Source: JABJPM01 sp964344655
GTDB taxonomy: Archaea > Nanobdellota > Nanobdellia > SCGC-AAA011-G17 > PNOQ01
DNA: 64,000 nt
Assembly (NCBI GenBank): GCA_964344655.1
Contig: CAYFOF010000002.1
Coordinates: 114,901-178,900 of the forward strand
Direction of reading: 5' to 3'
Shown here one piece after another: positions 16,330 through 24,831 of this stretch. The position numbers and the translations under genes are program-made. Under the pieces are notes generated by a model. That model ran no database searches. It was not told the origin of the DNA and saw nothing but the letters and a program-made list of their open reading frames with translations. How positions within the stretch are numbered: the first letter of the stretch is position 1; each line of letters starts with the position of its first letter.

Positions 16330-19300
16330 TTTGTTTCCTCAACAATTTTAATTTCTTTTGGTGTTAATTCATAGAGTTTATAAACCAATTGATCAATCTC
16401 TTCTTCTAGTTTTTTAACTTTTTCTTGTTTATCTTGATTATCTAAATAATTCTTACTTTTGGTAATTTTTAATGTTTGATCCACTAAGTTAATAAATAAT
16501 TCTTGTTCTAGCCGCGATATTTGTTTGATTGGAATATTTACTAGGGGCTCTTTGTCAATTTGATAATTATTCCCTTGCATCTTACCCTTAAACCTCAACC
16601 AAAACTTAATTAAATTTGAATTTAATAATGAAAGTAAATATTTCATATTAATCCTCTCTGTTTTAATCACATAAAAAGTTGCTGAAACATAACAATCTCC
16701 ATAATTATAGGAAAATTCAGGGGTTAAACATTTTCTAGCAACAATAATCTTCTCCCCTTTGAAAAATCGTTCATCCCTTGCCCTATGCAATCCGTAAGGA
16801 CGATTGTCTGATGTGATTACTTTTGTAAATTGATCGAGATGTTTCTTTATATTGGGATAGTTATCTATTGAGTTTACGTTCTTAAATTTTGAATTGGTAT
16901 AAATAATCCAATATTTATTTTCTGATAGGGTATTCCATTTTGAGAAATTTGAAGTTTGGTAATATGGTTTGATTAATTCTAATTCGTTTTTTTCGAGATT
17001 TAATTCGTTTTTTTCTTTATTGGATAGGGCAAAAATGCCATCACCTATTTTAAACTCTTCACTTAATTTTTCTTTATTTTTTTTGTTTAGAAAATCTTGA
17101 GGCATAACAATTCCTTGAGCAACTTCTTTATCTGTTAAATATAAATCTCCTTGTTCAGTTATTTTCTCAGTAACCAAATCAATTTTAGAATTTAAAAATG
17201 TAATATTTTTTCCTACAAATTTTTCTTTACTAAAATCGAAGAGGTATTTTTCAAATTTTAAATTATCAATATTAAATCTTTCTTTTAAGAATAATGATAG
17301 ATCTTCATTCGTTAGATAGTTTGTTTTTAGTTTAGCATATTTCAATGAATAATTATTATTATCTTTTGTTTTTTTCAACAAATATACCATTGTTTGAATT
17401 CCTGCAGTATCAAAAACTTTGTAATCACCAAAATCAATGAATTGCTCAATTTTTACATCTTGAAGTAATTTTTCCCTCATTTTTTTTGCTCCAAAATTAG
17501 AAACCCAATTATTTGGTGCAATAAAACATTCAACTGCATTATTTCTTATAATATCAATACAATGGCAAGCAAAAAAATACCACAAATCCATTTTTCCCTG
17601 ATAGTATGGGGAATTATGTAATCCATCAAAGGCCCTTCTATTTGTATATTCCTTCACGTAGGGAGGATTTCCAATAGCAACATCAAATCCCGGATTTTCT
17701 CTTTGAAAAACTTCTGCAAAGTAAAGTTTCCATAAAAAGAAAGGTTTGCTCTTTGATTTTTTGATTTGTTCCAATTTTTCGATTGCCGCCTCATTACCTT
17801 CTTCTTTTAAAGTTTCCTCTATTAATTCCCATTCAATTCTATCAATATCATCTCTTAATTGTTTTTTTATTTTCTTTCTAGGCTCTTTAAAAAATTGTTT
17901 CTGTAATCTGTTTAATTCAGAAAGTTTTTTCTTAGACTCTTTAATTCTTTTAGTCATTATTTCATTAAGTGTCATAAAATTTTCTTTTTCTTTGGAGCCA
18001 AAGATTAATTTTTGCTTTTTTCTTTCTAATTTCTTAATCTCTTTATCTATTTCCTTCAAACTTTTTCCATTAGATTTTCCAGTGGCTATTCTTCCTTTTT
18101 CTTTATTTAATCCAGAAATATTCTCCTCTATCTGTTTGATCTCAAAAGAATTATCCTTTCTGGCCTCACCCAATAATCTCTCATCAAACAATTTAACTCC
18201 TTCAAATTCTTCTAAAAGAGAATTTCCACACATAATTTTATGATCTAAATTAGGTAAGGGCTTAATATTTTTCATATCTAACTCATCAACAATTAAAGAT
18301 AGCCAAAATCGCAACTTAGTAATCTCTACTGCAGAACTTTCAATATCAACTCCATAAAGACAATTTTCGATAGTTTCTCTTTTTAAGTCATAATCTTTTC
18401 TGTCTTCTTTAAAATATATGGAGAGTATTGAACGAGCTTTTACTATTTCATTCATCATCCCAATAGGAAAAGCACCAGACCCAACCGCAGGATCAATAAT
18501 TTTAATCTCTTTCAATAAATTATCTATTTCCTTATAATTTGTTTTTATTGAAGCAGGTAATGTCCAATTCGATGTAGCATCTATATTTTTTGATTCATAT
18601 AGTAATGTTAATGCTAAATAATTATTTCCATTTATAATAAAATTCTCAATATCTTTTCTTCCAATTAAAGTATTTGTCTCCAGGTAATTAATTAAAGATT
18701 GCTGACACATATAATGGACAATTTCTCTTGGTGTGTAAAAAGCCCCCTTACTTTTACGATCTTTTACCTCCAATAGGTTCTCAAATACCTTTCCAAGCAT
18801 CTCCGGATCTACTGCAACTTCTTTTTCTAATGGTTCATCCTCTTTTACTGTAAAATTAAATTCATCAAATGTCTTAAATATGTCTTTGAAGATATTGTTC
18901 TCAATCAGTATATCTGTTTCTCTCCAATTGTAATCATTTATTGGTTCAAATAACCCTCCATTTAAAAAAGGAATTTTACATTTAAATCTGGAATAATAGT
19001 CATCATCTCTCTCAGTAGCCAGTGCCTCATAAAATAAAGGCTCCAAAATATCATTAAAGAAATTGTCATATTTGCCCATGCTTCCGTCAAATAATTTTTT
19101 CATAAAGTCCTTTGGGCCCGTCCCCCATGCACCAAAATTGCCTTCATTGTTTTTCTCAATACCTAACCAACCTTTCTTTTGCAAGAAATATAAGAAAACT
19201 ATTTGCCCTAATAATTTTTTAGTAAAATCTACTGTGTCAACCCCTTGGTTATACAATTCCCTTCTCGCCTTTGAATCCTCCTTAATAACTTTTTCAAGAG

Positions 19301-19925
19301 ATTCAGTTAATCTTAAGAATAATTCTTTATATTTTTCAAAAAATTCCTTAGTCACTTTTTCTATACTAAATGTTTGTTCAATTTCTTCTAAAGAAGGATT
19401 AATTTCCTCCTCCATAATTAGTTTTACGAATTGAGAAGCACAAGTATGATTTGGTTCATTTACTCCAACCAAAAATGAATATCTTTTGGCAGGTGTTAAT
19501 TCCTTAGAAATTTTAACTTTCCCAGAATTATCCTTAACAAGATTATATTCCATTTTTACATATGAAAAACGCCAGTCGTTGGGATCGTCACCATAAAACG
19601 CAACTAATGCTGCATCTTTCTCAGTTTCTCCGAGTAAACTAGCAATGAAATTTCTCTGCATAGTTCTTGCTCTATCTCTAGAAGAAGTTTTTTTTAATTT
19701 AACAACTAGGACTTCAACTTCCTTTCCCTTTTTATCTTCCCATTCCCCTAATTTTTCTAAAGATTCTATATAATCTCTATATTTTTTTGGAATGGAGGGC
19801 GTTTTGTCCTGTAAGTTTAAATTAAATTCATTTAATAATTCTTTAATAAATCTAGAAAAATTATTTATTTCAAAGTTACGATTGAAAGTCTCATCCAATA
19901 GCTCAATTGCTTTTTGTTTTATCAT
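16326..19925 (-). CDS. Eco57I-type adenine DNA methylase, 1199 aa
   Basis: Large N6-adenine DNA methyltransferase. An N-terminal domain (about 1-200) has VEVLVVKLKKTSSRDRARTM and ALVAFYGDDPNDWRFSYVKM, a region common to this branch. SAM motif I is DPAVGSGAFPIGMM (about 476-490) and the catalytic motif IV is GNPPYVKEY (about 748-756). A charged coiled coil occupies about 580-725. After motif IV come IEQFIDFGDYKVFDTAGIQT and a probable target-recognition region (GEKIIVARKCLTPEFSYN). No clear PD-(D/E)xK motif of a fused type IIG endonuclease is evident, although VEVLVVKLK could be a relic. It overlaps both neighbours by 4 nt. The adjacent PLD-helicase is the likely restriction partner. Confidence 0.88.
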   Translation of the reverse strand: MIKQKAIELLDETFNRNFEINNFSRFIKELLNEFNLNLQDKTPSIPKKYRDYIESLEKLGEWEDKKGKEVEVLVVKLKKTSSRDRARTMQRNFIASLLGETEKDAALVAFYGDDPNDWRFSYVKMEYNLVKDNSGKVKISKELTPAKRYSFLVGVNEPNHTCASQFVKLIMEEEINPSLEEIEQTFSIEKVTKEFFEKYKELFLRLTESLEKVIKEDSKARRELYNQGVDTVDFTKKLLGQIVFLYFLQKKGWLGIEKNNEGNFGAWGTGPKDFMKKLFDGSMGKYDNFFNDILEPLFYEALATERDDDYYSRFKCKIPFLNGGLFEPINDYNWRETDILIENNIFKDIFKTFDEFNFTVKEDEPLEKEVAVDPEMLGKVFENLLEVKDRKSKGAFYTPREIVHYMCQQSLINYLETNTLIGRKDIENFIINGNNYLALTLLYESKNIDATSNWTLPASIKTNYKEIDNLLKEIKIIDPAVGSGAFPIGMMNEIVKARSILSIYFKEDRKDYDLKRETIENCLYGVDIESSAVEITKLRFWLSLIVDELDMKNIKPLPNLDHKIMCGNSLLEEFEGVKLFDERLLGEARKDNSFEIKQIEENISGLNKEKGRIATGKSNGKSLKEIDKEIKKLERKKQKLIFGSKEKENFMTLNEIMTKRIKESKKKLSELNRLQKQFFKEPRKKIKKQLRDDIDRIEWELIEETLKEEGNEAAIEKLEQIKKSKSKPFFLWKLYFAEVFQRENPGFDVAIGNPPYVKEYTNRRAFDGLHNSPYYQGKMDLWYFFACHCIDIIRNNAVECFIAPNNWVSNFGAKKMREKLLQDVKIEQFIDFGDYKVFDTAGIQTMVYLLKKTKDNNNYSLKYAKLKTNYLTNEDLSLFLKERFNIDNLKFEKYLFDFSKEKFVGKNITFLNSKIDLVTEKITEQGDLYLTDKEVAQGIVMPQDFLNKKNKEKLSEEFKIGDGIFALSNKEKNELNLEKNELELIKPYYQTSNFSKWNTLSENKYWIIYTNSKFKNVNSIDNYPNIKKHLDQFTKVITSDNRPYGLHRARDERFFKGEKIIVARKCLTPEFSYNYGDCYVSATFYVIKTERINMKYLLSLLNSNLIKFWLRFKGKMQGNNYQIDKEPLVNIPIKQISRLEQELFINLVDQTLKITKSKNYLDNQDKQEKVKKLEEEIDQLVYKLYELTPKEIKIVEETK

Positions 19926-22900
19926 TTTTTGATTAGATACTCAGAAAGAATAACTTCCTTAGGGCCCGAAATATCTGCCCCATTAACAAAAGTCCCATAA
20001 AACAGTTCCTTTGGAAGGCCAGATTTTATTTTAGCCAATGCTTTTAATGGGTTTATTTCTTTCTGAATTGATTTTAATAATCTCTTAATTGTAGATTTGT
20101 CAATTCCTCCTTCTTTCAACAATAAGAGAACATTCCTTAAATAATCCTCATCTTCTTCTGTAAATTCTGGAGATTTATATATTGCCTTAATGAATTTAAT
20201 TAGTTTATTTTCATTACTTGCCCCCCTTGGGGATTTTATTTCATTTGATTCTTTTGTAAAGAAATTATCAAATTCTTTTTTATTTTTTTCGAGATAACTA
20301 TAAAATTTAGTGTCCAATTCTTCTCTTTTAATATTTTTATCAGATTTTAAAATTTCTGCAGCTTCTTTAAAATCAACTTCTTCAACAGAACCCTCTTTTG
20401 TAGTAAATATTTTTCTTAATTTTCCTTTTCTAAAAAAAGTTATAACAGAATCGTGACTTTTGTTATGCTTTTTGGCAGTTCTTGATTTTTTTGGCAGCCT
20501 CTTGATTTTTTCAAATAATTCTTTCTCATTGTCTCTAATCTCCCTCAAAAAAGTCAAATATTTTAATTCGGGATCATCTTCGTCATCCTCACCAGTTATT
20601 GTTTTTCTAGAATTCAATCTTTTGAATAAGTAATCATGTGATTTGATATCTTCCTCAGTTAATAATCTTGCATCATTGCCAAGCATTTCAATAAAGGCTT
20701 GTATCTTTGCTTCAGCAGCTTCTTGTAAGCTAATTCTTTCATTTATTGGCCCTGCTGGAAAAAAATTATAAGTATAGATTTTATCGAAGGGAGGATTTTT
20801 ACTTACTCTATTAATACGTCCAACTCTTTGCATCATTTTTATTGGATTCCAGGGGATGTCATAATTTATTACAACATTAGATCTATTCAAGTTTACACCT
20901 TCAGAGAGAATATCTGTAGAAATTAAAATTCGGATATTATCTTTTTTATTTTTAACTGCTGGATCAAAATTATCAATTATTTCTCCTCTGGTCGCCTCAG
21001 AAGCTTTACTAGAAAATGCTAGAACTTTGTCATTAAATTTTGGATTCAGTTTTGATTCAAGATACTCTGCAGTTTCTTTTGATTCTGTGAAAACTATTAA
21101 TTTATTTTTCTTTAATGTTTTATCTTTAGATAAAATTTTTACAAATTGTTCTAATTTTGGATCTCTATCAATATTTTGCCATAATTTTTTTATTTCTATT
21201 AAAATTTTCAAATCCCTTTCAAGATCTTTTATTAAATTCGACTTAAAATCCTTAGATTTGAATTTTTCTGCTTTATCCTGTTCTATCAATTTTTGAACTG
21301 CAGATTCATCATCATTTTCAAGAAAATCGAATATCTTATTTGCATGCTTCCTACTAATATATACACTCCCATTTTTGTATTCTTTGATAAATCTTGTATA
21401 TGAATGGATAAATCTTTCAATTGATTGATTAAACGCAAAAAAACTGCTTTCGAGCCTTTTTAATAATAATATTTTCATAAATTTTCCCATATTCCTTTGG
21501 GGGGTTTCTATTGTTTTAGAAATTTCTTCCTTAAGATAAAGTAATGGGGTATACCTAGAGTATCTAAACTTTTTTATAACTAATTCAAGAGTTTTATTAA
21601 ATATTTTATCAATTTCTTCATCAAAATAATAAGGGATTGGTGTGGGATCGACCACCTCTGGGAACTTAAGTCCTTGTTTTTTTAAATCTTTTTCATAATA
21701 GTTTTTAATACTTCCTCTTGTCCTTCTAACCATTAAATATTGTAATACATTTTCACGAATATCTTCTGCATTTTCCTTTACTGTTTTTAGATACTCCTCT
21801 TTGTCTCTTTGTCTATCTAATCCCTTTAATTTATTTTGCAATTTTTTGAAATATTTTTCCAAATCTCTAACCTTGGGATTTGGTAATGTTGATTTATGAG
21901 AGTTTTGAAATAATTTTATTTGAGCGAGGATATCCAAAGGAGTATTATTTAATGGAGTCGCAGAAACCAAAATTACTCTCTTTCCTCTGCAAATTCTAAA
22001 TAATTTTTCATACATTTCTGTTGCTTCTGTCCTAAACCTATGGCTCTCATCTATAATTATATTTTTATATTTATCAGTTCCACGCTTTATTATTTTATCA
22101 AGTTTACCTAGTGATTCAAACTCCCTTTGCCTTATTCCAAACTCGTCAAATACATTTGGCCATGATCCTGGATTATCTTTTTCTAATAGCATTGGGGGGG
22201 CGATTACTAATGTTCTCCCATCTAATTGTTGTGCCAATAATGCAGAAACAAAAGTTTTTCCCAATCCTACCACATCTGAAATGAAAACCCCTCCATACTC
22301 TTCAAGTTTCATTTTTGCATCTCTAACTGCGTCTTTTTGATATTCTAAATCCATAAAATTTTCTGGAGTGAATATCTCCAAGTCTTCTTGATCAATATTA
22401 ATTTTTTCCTTAAGATATTCATATAAAAATTTAAGATATAATTCATAAGGTTTGATTTCTGTATTTAGCCAAGTCTTTTGGTTGATAGTTTCTACATATT
22501 TTTCAGAAACATCTACAGAATTTTTCCAAAGTTCATTAAATTTTTTAAGCGCAAATTCATAATCAGATCTATTTTTTAATTCAACATTAAATTCAAGATT
22601 ATCATTTAATCCTGCCTTTGTCAAATTACTAGAACCTGTCATAACTCTCCCTTTATCAATTGAACCATCTTTGAAAGTCATAACATACAATTTTGCATGA
22701 ATTCTTTCATCTGGATAAGCATGAATTTTTAATTTTCCAGATTTTATCCATTCAATAAACTTCCTTATTCCCTCTTCAACTTCAAGGGTATCTTCTACAT
22801 TTTCGGTTTCCTCTATTATCTTTTTACTATATGCATCTTTGATTTCTTTAGTTGAAGATAATCTTGCTTGATCCAATAATTTATAGGTTTCTTTATTTGT

Positions 22901-23086
22901 ACTTATTCCTATAAGAATTCTTATTTTTTCAGTATTTTCTAATGATTTGTAAATTTGATGAAATCCGCTTTTATAAAAATAACCAACTAAACAGTCAAAG
23001 AATTTGGTATTCTTAATTAAAGTATCAAATCTCTCTGAAAGTTTATTATCCTTCTCATTTGTGATAAATGTTAAATCCTTACTCAT
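19922..23086 (-). CDS. Helicase with N-terminal phospholipase D-type nuclease domain, 1054 aa
   Basis: Residues about 1-200 form a PLD-like domain: HAKLYV (about 128) and GSSNLTKAGLNDNLEFNV (about 150) give the HxK...N/E pattern of PLD nucleases. A superfamily 2, SNF2-like helicase follows: VVGLGKTFVSAL (Walker A, about 275), IIIDESHRFR (motif II, about 345), ILVSATPLNN (motif III, about 373) and MMQRVGRINR (motif VI, about 755). The last 250 residues are lysine-rich and unassigned. It probably moves along or unwinds DNA and cuts it, acting as the effector of the system whose methylase protects self DNA. ATGA overlaps link it to both neighbours. The layout resembles DISARM parts (helicase, PLD protein, methylase) fused in another order, but no DUF1998 protein is seen. 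Confidence 0.88.
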   Translation of the reverse strand: MSKDLTFITNEKDNKLSERFDTLIKNTKFFDCLVGYFYKSGFHQIYKSLENTEKIRILIGISTNKETYKLLDQARLSSTKEIKDAYSKKIIEETENVEDTLEVEEGIRKFIEWIKSGKLKIHAYPDERIHAKLYVMTFKDGSIDKGRVMTGSSNLTKAGLNDNLEFNVELKNRSDYEFALKKFNELWKNSVDVSEKYVETINQKTWLNTEIKPYELYLKFLYEYLKEKINIDQEDLEIFTPENFMDLEYQKDAVRDAKMKLEEYGGVFISDVVGLGKTFVSALLAQQLDGRTLVIAPPMLLEKDNPGSWPNVFDEFGIRQREFESLGKLDKIIKRGTDKYKNIIIDESHRFRTEATEMYEKLFRICRGKRVILVSATPLNNTPLDILAQIKLFQNSHKSTLPNPKVRDLEKYFKKLQNKLKGLDRQRDKEEYLKTVKENAEDIRENVLQYLMVRRTRGSIKNYYEKDLKKQGLKFPEVVDPTPIPYYFDEEIDKIFNKTLELVIKKFRYSRYTPLLYLKEEISKTIETPQRNMGKFMKILLLKRLESSFFAFNQSIERFIHSYTRFIKEYKNGSVYISRKHANKIFDFLENDDESAVQKLIEQDKAEKFKSKDFKSNLIKDLERDLKILIEIKKLWQNIDRDPKLEQFVKILSKDKTLKKNKLIVFTESKETAEYLESKLNPKFNDKVLAFSSKASEATRGEIIDNFDPAVKNKKDNIRILISTDILSEGVNLNRSNVVINYDIPWNPIKMMQRVGRINRVSKNPPFDKIYTYNFFPAGPINERISLQEAAEAKIQAFIEMLGNDARLLTEEDIKSHDYLFKRLNSRKTITGEDDEDDPELKYLTFLREIRDNEKELFEKIKRLPKKSRTAKKHNKSHDSVITFFRKGKLRKIFTTKEGSVEEVDFKEAAEILKSDKNIKREELDTKFYSYLEKNKKEFDNFFTKESNEIKSPRGASNENKLIKFIKAIYKSPEFTEEDEDYLRNVLLLLKEGGIDKSTIKRLLKSIQKEINPLKALAKIKSGLPKELFYGTFVNGADISGPKEVILSEYLIKK

Positions 23087-23334
23087 TGCCCCATCTCCTT
23101 AACCGCTTCAGAAGGATCTTTCAGTTTATATAATCTTTTTCTAGAATCTTTCGGGTCTAATGATAGCCTTAACCATCCATATTTCTTAAGTCTCGAGAGA
23201 ACGATGCTAGTATTTGTTATCTTCAATAATTCTTCTGCCTGTGGGTGTGTAAACTGTTTGTCTTTAAACTTAGACCATAATTTAGAATAGTGTTTCATAA
23301 TCCATTTAGGAAGAGGAGATATTACATTACCCAT
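23083..23334 (-). CDS. Small winged-helix DNA-binding protein, first gene of the defence operon
   Basis: 83 residues with a winged-helix layout: WSKFKDKQFTHPQAEELL, then a recognition helix NTSIVLSRLKKYGWL and a wing SLDPKDSRKRLYKL. It is the first gene of the operon and overlaps the helicase by 4 nt. Its ATG is 24 nt from a strong TATA box (GTATATAAAC, 23358-23367), so it is leaderless. A perfect palindrome between TATA box and start suggests that this protein represses its own operon, which is inference. Confidence 0.75.
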   Translation of the reverse strand: MGNVISPLPKWIMKHYSKLWSKFKDKQFTHPQAEELLKITNTSIVLSRLKKYGWLRLSLDPKDSRKRLYKLKDPSEAVKEMGQ

Positions 23335-23338
23335 TTGG

Positions 23339-23354
23339 TTAATAAATTTATTAA
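23339..23354. promoter_or_regulatory. Perfect 16-bp palindrome, candidate operator of the defence operon
   Basis: TTAATAAATTTATTAA reads the same on both strands. It lies 5 bp before the operon's first start codon and just downstream of the TATA box, exactly where a bound dimer would block transcription start. The winged-helix protein encoded first in the operon is the obvious candidate to bind it. AT-rich DNA makes chance palindromes more likely, but a perfect 16-mer at this spot is notable. Confidence 0.6.
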
Positions 23355-23357
23355 AAG

Positions 23358-23367
23358 TATATAAACT
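23358..23367 (-). promoter_or_regulatory. TATA box of the defence operon
   Basis: Reverse strand GTTTATATAC, 24 nt upstream of the ATG at 23334. The spacing predicts transcription start at or next to the start codon, as for most genes in this window. Confidence 0.65.
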
Positions 23368-23399
23368 TTTCTATGTTTTATTGCAATAATATTTATATA

Positions 23400-23431
23400 T
23401 TAGTTAACCTCATAATATATATATTAACTAA
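23400..23431. repeat. Inverted repeat TTAGTTAA / TTAACTAA
   Basis: Eight-base arms at 23400-23407 and 23424-23431 with a 16-bp AT-rich spacer. It stands between the defence-operon promoter and the transposase remnant. It could be a second regulatory site or a trace of a terminal repeat; I cannot decide. Confidence 0.4.
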
Positions 23432-23449
23432 ATAATAAAAACCAAAGGA

Positions 23450-23755
23450 GACGAAGTTTAGACGCAACAAATATTGTAATTCCTGAACAACTTGCCAGTT
23501 ATTATTTTAGGTGGTACAGAAAAAGATGGGGAATTGAGACATCTTGCAGGGTTAAAAGAGATTTTAAACCAAGAACAACATCAAAATATTATTCAGTAAG
23601 ATTATTTTATGTGGTCTGTTTGTCTGTATAATTTGTGGGTTTTAGTTAGTTTTTTAGTTGCTTTAATATTACATATTGAAATAAAGAAACCACTTATTAC
23701 TGCTAAACTATTTAGGGCAATTCTCTACTCTCAAAAATCAGGGGGAGTTACTTAA
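23450..23755 (+). pseudogene. Remnant of an IS4/IS5-type DDE transposase (C-terminal part)
   Basis: Plus-strand translation gives NIVIPEQLASYYFRWYRKRW followed by GIETSCRVKRDFKPRTTSKY and YSVRLFYVVC. The YRKRWGIET-x-RVKRDF motif with TTS and RLFY is the typical C-terminal region around the catalytic glutamate of DDE transposases. The frame then breaks near 23625, and the adjacent frame continues LYNLWVLVSFLVALILHIEI to a stop at 23755. Only the last ~100 residues are present, so this is a decayed copy, not an active element. No clear flanking terminal repeats are visible. The 432-bp gap between the operon start and the next gene consists of the promoter region and this remnant. Confidence 0.8.
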
Positions 23756-23766
23756 CCTAGCGTGAG

Positions 23767-24045
23767 CTATCTAATAATAAAGAATTTAATAATCATCACT
23801 AATAAAGCAAATACTGTTACTGAAAAATTTACTCCGTATACTTTAAAATTATATGAATATTTTTTAAGAAAATCTCCTCCAAATTTTTCTATGACAGAAC
23901 CAATTATTCCTGATAGAATGATACTCACCAAAACAACTGCATAAAGAAAATGTGCAATCTTATCAATAGTATTTCCAGAAAATCCTAGAACTGCTAACAC
24001 TACAAAGATCATTACAGATATTTGAAGGAAGAGTTTTAAATTCAT
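23767..24045 (-). CDS. Small membrane protein, 92 aa, three to four helices
   Basis: Unrecognised. Mostly hydrophobic: helices at about 4-24, 30-52 and 70-91 with a short charged loop (EKFGGDFLKKYSYN). It lies between the transposase remnant and the GC-rich hairpin region, so its link to the defence island is uncertain. A plus-strand ORF opposite it is a shadow. Confidence 0.6.
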   Translation of the reverse strand: MNLKLFLQISVMIFVVLAVLGFSGNTIDKIAHFLYAVVLVSIILSGIIGSVIEKFGGDFLKKYSYNFKVYGVNFSVTVFALLVMIIKFFIIR

Positions 24046-24114
24046 TTAAATATAGATGCCACCCTACTTTATTTACTTTGCGATCTACTGAACAATCCAA
24101 AACCTTTAAAAACC

Positions 24115-24210
24115 GTGTCGACACACAATATAACAAGGCATCAGGGAATGCCTTAATCTGCTTGCAGAATCCCGCATTGTGTTCCCCGTTGTTGCATCAC
24201 GCAACGCGGG
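24115..24210 (+). ncRNA. GC-rich segment with three stacked hairpins, candidate structured RNA
   Basis: In an otherwise AT-rich intergenic stretch the sequence contains a palindrome GTGTCGACAC (24115-24124), a perfect hairpin AAGGCAT/ATGCCTT (24135-24141 with 24148-24154, 6-nt loop), a hairpin TCTGC/GCAGA (24157-24161 with 24164-24168) and a long hairpin closed by CCCGC/GCGGG (24171-24210) whose stem continues with TTG/CAA and further pairs. No tRNA T-loop or anticodon arm fits. It stands just before the NYN gene (ATG at 24223), so it may be an independent small RNA or a structured 5' leader of that gene. The strand is a guess. Confidence 0.4.
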
Positions 24211-24222
24211 CTTCTTAATAAA

Positions 24223-24743
24223 ATGGAAAGGATTTCTATATTTATTGATGGTGAAAACTTTTATCATGGAATTGATCCATAAATGAACGTTATACAGATT
24301 TTAAATTTGATTTCGAAAAATTTACAAAACATTTAGCAAAAGGCAAAAAATTAGTTGATGTATACTATATAATAGCTCCCCTAAAGCAACACTTGAATCA
24401 AGGAATTTATAGAAAACAACAAAAATTATTTAATAGATTAAAAAGAGCGGGCATAAAAATCATTCTTTGCAAAAGAAGAAAAAGAAATAATGAGGACGGA
24501 ACTGAAACCCATAAAATCAAAGAAGATGATATTAGATTAGCTCTACAAATGCAAAAAGACGCCTATGACAACAAATTTGATACTGCAATATTATTTAGTG
24601 GAGATGGAGATTTTGTACCTCTCCCGGGATATTTAAAAGAAAAAGGAAAAAAGATGGAAGTCGTATATTTCGATAACTGCATATCAATTAGTCTATTAAG
24701 AGCATGTAATTTAAAGGAACCAAGATTGACAAAAAAATGTTAA
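24223..24743 (+). pseudogene. NYN (PIN-like) RNase gene with a one-base frameshift
   Basis: The first 19 codons from the ATG at 24223 (MERISIFIDGENFYHGI..) carry the opening NYN motif FIDGENFY with its metal-binding aspartate and hit a stop at 24280-24282. The adjacent frame, open from about 24279, continues with YTDFKFDFEKFTKHLAK, VDVYYIIAPL, KEDDIRLALQMQKDAY and the second signature LFSGDGDFVPLPGYLK, and ends at 24743. Restoring one base joins them into about 173 residues, the right size for a LabA-like NYN domain protein. These are predicted magnesium-dependent RNases. It may be inactive or the frameshift may be an assembly error. The ATG starting at 24393 would lack the first catalytic motif. 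Confidence 0.78.
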
Positions 24744-24831
24744 ATAAATTCTTCTATCGTGAAAACATTACGAATACAATAGGAGATATCATACGAAGAA
24801 ATTAATAAAGCCCGACGGCGTTTGAGTCTAA

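Noticed and set aside
16326..23086. Standard type I restriction system
   Set aside because: No HsdS specificity subunit and the helicase has a PLD rather than a PD-(D/E)xK nuclease domain; the methylase is of Eco57I type.
24115..24210. tRNA or rRNA fragment
   Set aside because: The hairpins do not fit a cloverleaf and no conserved T-loop or rRNA motif is visible. I found no tRNA or rRNA gene in the window.
24393..24743. 116-residue protein starting at 24393
   Set aside because: It lacks the first catalytic motif of the NYN fold, which is encoded upstream in another frame; treated as part of the frameshifted gene.
10300..24750. CRISPR array in the defence island (suggested by the Cas4-like nuclease)
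   Set aside because: No regularly spaced direct repeats are present, and no other cas gene is seen; the DUF2779 fusion family occurs outside CRISPR loci.
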